Origin: an uncultured Bacilli bacterium
Lineage (GTDB): Bacteria > Bacillota_I > Bacilli_A > RF39 > UBA660
Assembly (NCBI GenBank): GCA_934153655.1
Contig: CAKPFH010000026.1
Coordinates: forward strand, 1 to 19,494
Direction of reading: 5' to 3'
Length of the DNA: 19,494 nt
The notes under the pieces are model-generated. The model did not search any database and had not been told where the DNA came from. It saw nothing but the letters and a program-made list of their open reading frames with translations. A program made the position numbers and the translations under genes. Position 1 is the stretch's first letter; every line of letters begins with the position of its first letter. Shown one piece after another: positions 14,976 to 19,494 of the stretch.

Positions 14976-16471
14976 TATTCGTGATCCTTTGCTATTACAT
15001 CATGATATGATCCTTCTCTAATACTCACATTAGAAACAAAAGTAAGAGTAGCATTTTCTTGTAATTTTTTAATAGTAGTTGCTCCACAATTACACATAGT
15101 TGATTTGATTTTTTCAATGGTTACATTTAAGTTTTCTTTTAAAGAACCAGCATATGGAATATAAGAGTCTACTCCCTCTTCAAAAGTTAATTTAGTTTTA
15201 TTGCCACCTAAATCATACCTTTGCCAATTTCTAGCTCGATTAGAACCTTCACCCCAATATTCTTTATAAAATGAACCATTTCTTTTAACTATTTTAGTTG
15301 GACTTTCATCAAAACGAGCAAAGTATCTACCCATCATAACAAAGTCAGCCCCCATCGCAAGAGCAAGGGTTATATGATAATCATGAACTATTCCTCCATC
15401 AGAACAAATTGGAATATACTTACCAGTTCTTGCAAAATATTCATCCCTAGCACTAGCAACTTCAATTAAACTACTTGCTTGACCTCTTCCAATTCCTTTG
15501 GTTTCACGGGTTATACAAATAGATCCTCCACCAACACCAACTTTAATGAAATCAGCTCCAGCATCTGCAAGGTAATAAAATCCTTCTTTACTAACAACAT
15601 TACCTGCACCAATTTTAACACTTTCACCATAATTTTCACGAACAAAATCAATAGTTTCTTTTTGCCAAATTGAATAACCATCACTAGAATCAATACAAAG
15701 TACATCAACTCCAGCCTCAATTAAAGCTGGTATTCTTTCTTTATAGTCTCTTGTATTAATTCCAGCTCCAACAATGTATCTTTTTTCTTCATCTAGTAAA
15801 GAATTAACATTATTTTTTCTTTCATCATAATCTTTTCTGAATACTAAGTATTTTAAATTACCTAATTTATCAAGAATTGGTAAACAACTAATTTTATTTT
15901 CCCAAATCATATCATTAGCTTCTTTTAAAGTAATTCCTTCGTAAGCATAAACTAAATCTTCTTTTTTAGTCATGAATTTTTCAATAGATTCATCTAAATT
16001 ATCACGTGATAAACGATAATCTTTATCAGTAACAAGACCTAAAAATTTTCCAGAAGATTCTCCATTTTCAGTTATCATAACAGTTGAATGACCAGTTTTT
16101 TCAACAAGAGATACAACATCTTTTAAAGTAGCAGTTGGAGTGATATTAGAATCACTTACAACAAAACCAGCCTTATTTTTTTTAACATTTGAAACCATTC
16201 TTGCTTGATCTTCTATGCTTTGAGAGCCATAAATAAAGGAAACTCCCCCTTCTCTTGCAAGAGCAATTGCCATGGTATCATTAGAAACAGATTGCATAAT
16301 AGCAGATACAACAGGTACATTTAAACTTATTGCAGGTTCCTCACCTTTCATAAAAGCCACAAGTGGAGTTTTTAAACTCACATTTTCAGAAATACACTCC
16401 TTAGTAGTTAAATTAGGTAATAACAAAAACTCACTAAAAGTTCTTGATATATCCGGTAATATTTTACACAT
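14975..16471 (-). CDS. guaB: IMP dehydrogenase
   Basis: This 498-residue enzyme oxidises IMP to XMP with NAD, the first committed step to GMP. I start it at the ATG at 16469-16471, preceded by GGAGG; the open frame continues to 16528 but that would include the promoter. The barrel is interrupted at about 105-222 by a pair of CBS domains. The catalytic loop is VGVGGGSICITRETKGIG with Cys319. The mobile flap is RARNWQRYDLGG with Arg418 and Tyr419. These three numbers coincide with those of the Tritrichomonas foetus enzyme, and long stretches resemble it, so this is that subtype and not the shorter-flap GuaB of Bacillus. Confidence 0.96.
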   Translation of the reverse strand: MCKILPDISRTFSEFLLLPNLTTKECISENVSLKTPLVAFMKGEEPAISLNVPVVSAIMQSVSNDTMAIALAREGGVSFIYGSQSIEDQARMVSNVKKNKAGFVVSDSNITPTATLKDVVSLVEKTGHSTVMITENGESSGKFLGLVTDKDYRLSRDNLDESIEKFMTKKEDLVYAYEGITLKEANDMIWENKISCLPILDKLGNLKYLVFRKDYDERKNNVNSLLDEEKRYIVGAGINTRDYKERIPALIEAGVDVLCIDSSDGYSIWQKETIDFVRENYGESVKIGAGNVVSKEGFYYLADAGADFIKVGVGGGSICITRETKGIGRGQASSLIEVASARDEYFARTGKYIPICSDGGIVHDYHITLALAMGADFVMMGRYFARFDESPTKIVKRNGSFYKEYWGEGSNRARNWQRYDLGGNKTKLTFEEGVDSYIPYAGSLKENLNVTIEKIKSTMCNCGATTIKKLQENATLTFVSNVSIREGSYHDVIAKDHE

Positions 16472-16499
16472 ATATCCTCCATTTAAAATATTTACAAGT

Positions 16500-16528
16500 A
16501 TTATAACTTGAAACCAAGGAAATAGCAA
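16500..16528 (-). promoter_or_regulatory. guaB-guaA promoter
   Basis: -35 TTGCTA (16523-16528), 17-base spacer, -10 TATAAT (16500-16505). Initiation near 16493 leaves only about 22 bases before the start, too short for a purine riboswitch. Confidence 0.85.
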
Positions 16529-16553
16529 CCTTTTTTAAACAAATTAAAAAATT

Positions 16554-17906
16554 TTAAGAATTAACTTTTTTATTAAGTTTTAAACAAACATCTTTAGTAA
16601 TTTTTAAATCAAGATTAGTAATATAAGTATCAGAAATACTAGAAAATTTATCTTCTTTACAATCAATGGAATAATAATATTCATTTTTAGAAACACTAGA
16701 ACCATTATTATCTAAGTAAATAAGTTCACTTGGATAATCAAAAGAAATATCATAAGTTTCATTTCTATCCATCTCTTGAATTTTTTCAAAATAAGAATAA
16801 TTTACTCCATCAATTGTATAAATCATATCAGAAATATTTACTAAATATAATTTCCCATACATAGTAGATCTAACTAATTTATAATCATTATTCTTTATTA
16901 TTTTTATATTAGTAATTATCTTTTTTCTAGTTATAATGCTATTTATAGAATTATAATCATACATCTTTAAATAATCATAAATATCTATTTCTTGATTACC
17001 TACTTTAATAAAACCATCATATTTACACTTAGTATAGAAATGATAATTATCTCTATCTAAAATATAAGTACTTTTATTATCAACACATACTAAATTACTA
17101 AGATCTATTTTATTTATTTTAACTTCATTTATTAAATTATTAATAAAAATAGTTATAAATAAAACAGATAAAGTAAGATAAATAAACAATAAAATATTAA
17201 TTATTATTTTAGTAATTTTAATCTTTTTAACCTTGTAATTTAAGAAAAAATATTCGATTTTATAATTAAATTTAGTTTTTAAAATAATTAAATATAATAT
17301 ATAAGCCCCTCCTACATTTAAAATAATATCATCAATATCAAATGCTCCTATATTTAATATTAATTGCATTACTTCAATTGTTAAACTAACTACTAAAAGA
17401 GTTAAAAACATTTTCTTTTTATCAAGTTTAACTACAAGAGGAAGCAAAATAACAAGAGGAGTTAACATTAAAAAATTACCAATTATGTTATAAAGACCAA
17501 ATGATAGTCCTAAAATACTATTAAAGTTCTCTATTATACTTTTAAAAGGAATTAAATTAATTTGATACATAAGTATTCTACTTTTAGTTATTAAGTTACT
17601 ACGACTAGAAAATACAAATCCTAAAAGCACTGCTAAATAAATAATTAAATATAAATAAATACTATTCTTTCTATCTTTATTACCTAAAAAGTCTTTTAAT
17701 AAAATTATAAAGCATAAAATGGCAAGATAATAAACATATTCTAATTCCCTAAAACTAAAACTAATTAAAAAATCATATACCTTAGTTTCCAGTAAAGAAA
17801 ATATTCCTAAGAATTTACTAAATGATAAAGTATCTCCCTTATTAACAAATACTAGAATAAGATAAATTAAAACTCCCAGTCCTACTAAAAAATAATTTTT
17901 CTTCAT
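16554..17906 (-). CDS. VanZ-family membrane protein with long C-terminal tail
   Basis: A 450-residue protein. Several membrane spans fill the first 215 residues. The VanZ-like core is at about 115-210: NLIPFKSIIENF, then GNFLMLTPLVILLPL, and EVMQLILNIGAFDIDDIILNVGG, the family's characteristic acidic motif. Another span at about 235-260 is followed by about 190 polar residues that likely lie outside the cell. VanZ itself gives low-level teicoplanin resistance, but most family members have unknown roles, so no substrate is proposed. GAGGTG lies before the ATG. The tail makes it much longer than a minimal VanZ protein. No clear terminator follows it. Confidence 0.85.
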   Translation of the reverse strand: MKKNYFLVGLGVLIYLILVFVNKGDTLSFSKFLGIFSLLETKVYDFLISFSFRELEYVYYLAILCFIILLKDFLGNKDRKNSIYLYLIIYLAVLLGFVFSSRSNLITKSRILMYQINLIPFKSIIENFNSILGLSFGLYNIIGNFLMLTPLVILLPLVVKLDKKKMFLTLLVVSLTIEVMQLILNIGAFDIDDIILNVGGAYILYLIILKTKFNYKIEYFFLNYKVKKIKITKIIINILLFIYLTLSVLFITIFINNLINEVKINKIDLSNLVCVDNKSTYILDRDNYHFYTKCKYDGFIKVGNQEIDIYDYLKMYDYNSINSIITRKKIITNIKIIKNNDYKLVRSTMYGKLYLVNISDMIYTIDGVNYSYFEKIQEMDRNETYDISFDYPSELIYLDNNGSSVSKNEYYYSIDCKEDKFSSISDTYITNLDLKITKDVCLKLNKKVNS

Positions 17907-17923
17907 AATTTCACCTCAAATTC

Positions 17924-17952
17924 ACTATATAAAAAGATATGAAAAAAGTAAA
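17924..17952 (-). promoter_or_regulatory. Possible promoter of VanZ-family gene
   Basis: TTTACT (17947-17952), 17-base spacer, TATAGT (17924-17929). The -35 lies within the arm of the upstream terminator, so this is a moderate match only. Confidence 0.4.
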
Positions 17953-17981
17953 CCATTTTCAAGTAGAATTTGGTTTACTTT
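17945..17981 (-). terminator. Terminator after membrane-bound XRE gene
   Basis: Arms AAAGTAAACCA and TGGTTTACTTT (11 bp) with a 15-base loop, followed on the minus strand by TTTTTTC. The stop codon at 17975-17977 lies inside the hairpin. Confidence 0.85.
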
Positions 17982-18610
17982 AAATAAAATACGAAATCTT
18001 TGGTAAAAAGTTTATTATTTATATAATAATTTAATACTAATTTAATTTTATTATCATTTGTTAAAAAATAAAAATTATTGGTTTGATAATAAACTTGATA
18101 ATTATTTAAATATGTTTTAAGACTTAAAGAATTAGATAAATCTTTTTTAATAAATTGGTTATTAATATATAAAAAACTTTCTAATTTATCGTATTTAATA
18201 TCATCACCAGAGTAATTAATATTTAATATATTTAACATAATACTATTTTTATTTAAATAAATATCTCCTTTTACTTTGATATTTAAATCACTACTATTTA
18301 ATTTAAAAAGTACTTGTCGATTACTTAATTTAGCAAGAAAAAAAGTAAAAATAGTAATTAATATAACAAAGAAGATAAATATTTTAAAATTTTTATTTGG
18401 TTTATTTCTTTCGCCATTTAATAGTTCTTCCAAACTTATATTAAAGAAAGATGTCATTTTAAGTAATACTTCGTCACTCGGTAGGCATATTCCTCTTTCA
18501 TATTTACTAATACTTTTACTACTAACACCTAGTATATCGCCTAATTCTTGTTGAGTTAAACCTTTTTCTTTTCTTAAAACAATAATTAAATCGGCTGTTT
18601 TAGTTAGCAT
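17975..18610 (-). CDS. Membrane-anchored XRE-type regulator
   Basis: A 211-residue protein with a clear Cro/C1-type helix-turn-helix at residues 8-62 (EKGLTQQELGDILGVS, then SKSISKYERG, ICLPSDEVLLKM). A membrane span follows at about 76-94 (FKIFIFFVILITIFTFFLA) and then about 115 residues rich in Asn, Tyr and Lys that should lie outside the cell. The layout suggests a one-component sensor that links an outside signal to DNA binding. The outer part matches nothing I recognise. Its start overlaps the end of the upstream gene by 11 bases, so both products are likely made together and may interact. It ends at a strong terminator. Confidence 0.85.
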   Translation of the reverse strand: MLTKTADLIIVLRKEKGLTQQELGDILGVSSKSISKYERGICLPSDEVLLKMTSFFNISLEELLNGERNKPNKNFKIFIFFVILITIFTFFLAKLSNRQVLFKLNSSDLNIKVKGDIYLNKNSIMLNILNINYSGDDIKYDKLESFLYINNQFIKKDLSNSLSLKTYLNNYQVYYQTNNFYFLTNDNKIKLVLNYYINNKLFTKDFVFYLK

Positions 18611-19494
18611 AATTAGTTTTAATACTTTCTATAATATAATTATTATTAAGATATTTTAAATTAATTTCCTTGTAACCTACATAATCATAATTACCATTAT
18701 CATTTTTTAATAAAGCTAAATAAACTTTTATATTATTTTCATCAACAATTGTATTAATAATTTCATGTCTTAAAGATTCATAAATAAATTCTTTAAAAGT
18801 TAAGACTATTTTTTCATTACTTTTATATAATCTAATATTATCAGTATCTTTAAAATCTGTATTAAATGATAAAGTATTTAAATCTTTATTTAAATAAGTT
18901 TTAATTGCTTTTAATAATTCAGTTTCATCTATTTCCTTTTTGGTAACTAAGCAATTAGGATCATTGCTACACTCTAAATACTCGCCTTCTCTACTCCAAA
19001 TATAATAAGTAATAAAAGTATTTAAATCAGTTTTGTTATCAAACTCTTGCATTGTATAAAATATTCCTCGGTTTAATTTGATAAATTTAATAACTTCCTC
19101 GGTATTTATATTATAATCTTTTTTAATATATTCTTGACAAATTTTCTCTTTATCACATGAATTATTATCATTACTAAAATTATTCTTATATAAAGTAATT
19201 ATTAATAAAATTAAAGCAAAAAATATTATAACAGTAAATAAAATACTAATAAAACTTTGAATTTTTTCATTTACATTTAAATTAACTTTTCCCTTTGTTT
19301 CAGCCAAGTTACTTGTTTTTTCAACTACTTTTTCTTTAATTAAATTATCATTAACTAAATTATTGGTTTCAGTTATATCATTTATATTTTTCTCTAATTC
19401 TAATTTAGTTTTTTCTTGTTTATTTTCATCATTACTTATTTCTTTACTTATATTATTAGCTAAATTATAATCATTTTCATTTTCTATATTTTTA
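18600..19494 (-). CDS. Single-pass membrane protein, partial at right edge
   Basis: The frame is open from the window edge to the TAA at 18600-18602, 297 codons. No in-frame ATG is seen; a TTG at 19305-19307 could start a 235-residue form, but coding character continues upstream, so the true start probably lies outside. The visible N-terminal part (about 78 residues) is charged and Asn/Lys/Glu-rich, perhaps coiled. One membrane span follows (in-window residues 79-102), then about 195 presumably extracytoplasmic residues with four cysteines in two pairs (CDKEKIC and CSNDPNC) that could form disulfides. I do not recognise a family. The overlap with the membrane-bound regulator suggests a shared role. 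Confidence 0.75.
   Translation of the reverse strand, partial: KNIENENDYNLANNISKEISNDENKQEKTKLELEKNINDITETNNLVNDNLIKEKVVEKTSNLAETKGKVNLNVNEKIQSFISILFTVIIFFALILLIITLYKNNFSNDNNSCDKEKICQEYIKKDYNINTEEVIKFIKLNRGIFYTMQEFDNKTDLNTFITYYIWSREGEYLECSNDPNCLVTKKEIDETELLKAIKTYLNKDLNTLSFNTDFKDTDNIRLYKSNEKIVLTFKEFIYESLRHEIINTIVDENNIKVYLALLKNDNGNYDYVGYKEINLKYLNNNYIIESIKTNYAN

Noticed and set aside
16472..16528. Purine riboswitch upstream of guaB
   Set aside because: The predicted mRNA leader is only about 22 bases and no riboswitch core is visible.

Overview
The window is very AT-rich. It looks like chromosome from a low-GC member of the Bacillota (Bacilli, Erysipelotrichia or a Mollicutes-related gut lineage). 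The host cannot be named from this sequence. TGA serves as a true stop (cas2, prp) and Trp is encoded by TGG, so the code is the standard one and not that of Mycoplasma. Every protein gene lies on the minus strand; the only clear plus-strand transcription unit is the tracrRNA.

Region 1 (about 1-7500) is a complete type II-A CRISPR-Cas9 locus. On the minus strand it reads cas9, cas1, cas2, csn2, a leader, then an array of nine repeats and eight spacers. The four cas genes overlap one another by 4-11 bases. The array is transcribed from the csn2 side, and its two leader-distal repeats are decaying. A tracrRNA with anti-repeat, hairpins and terminator is encoded divergently upstream of cas9. Its promoter covers the cas9 ribosome binding site, and the likely cas9 promoter lies beyond the tracrRNA, so the cas9 mRNA leader should be antisense to the whole tracrRNA. 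The most striking structure is in the array leader. It carries an almost full-length copy of the repeat in opposite orientation, split by a 22-base insert that itself forms a hairpin. This copy can pair perfectly, over 27 bp, with the first repeat and leaves the leader-repeat junction in the loop. Beyond the distal end of the array is a short start-less reading frame with ribbon-helix-helix-like character.

Region 2 (about 7500-13440) holds housekeeping genes. In order of increasing coordinate these are a small membrane protein and a helix-turn-helix regulator, mnmA (tRNA 2-thiolation), a SpoIIM-like membrane protein, rseP with cdsA (membrane protease and phospholipid synthesis), and the ribosomal operon rplU-prp-rpmA. 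That operon has an L21-type leader, and prp encodes the protease that trims the L27 extension visible here.

Region 3 (about 13450-16530) is a guaB-guaA operon for GMP synthesis with a strong promoter. The IMP dehydrogenase resembles the Tritrichomonas foetus type.

Region 4 (about 16550 to the end) holds membrane genes: a VanZ-family protein with a long C-terminal tail, a membrane-anchored XRE-type regulator, and an overlapping single-pass membrane protein that runs off the right edge. These may form a sensing module, but that is inference.
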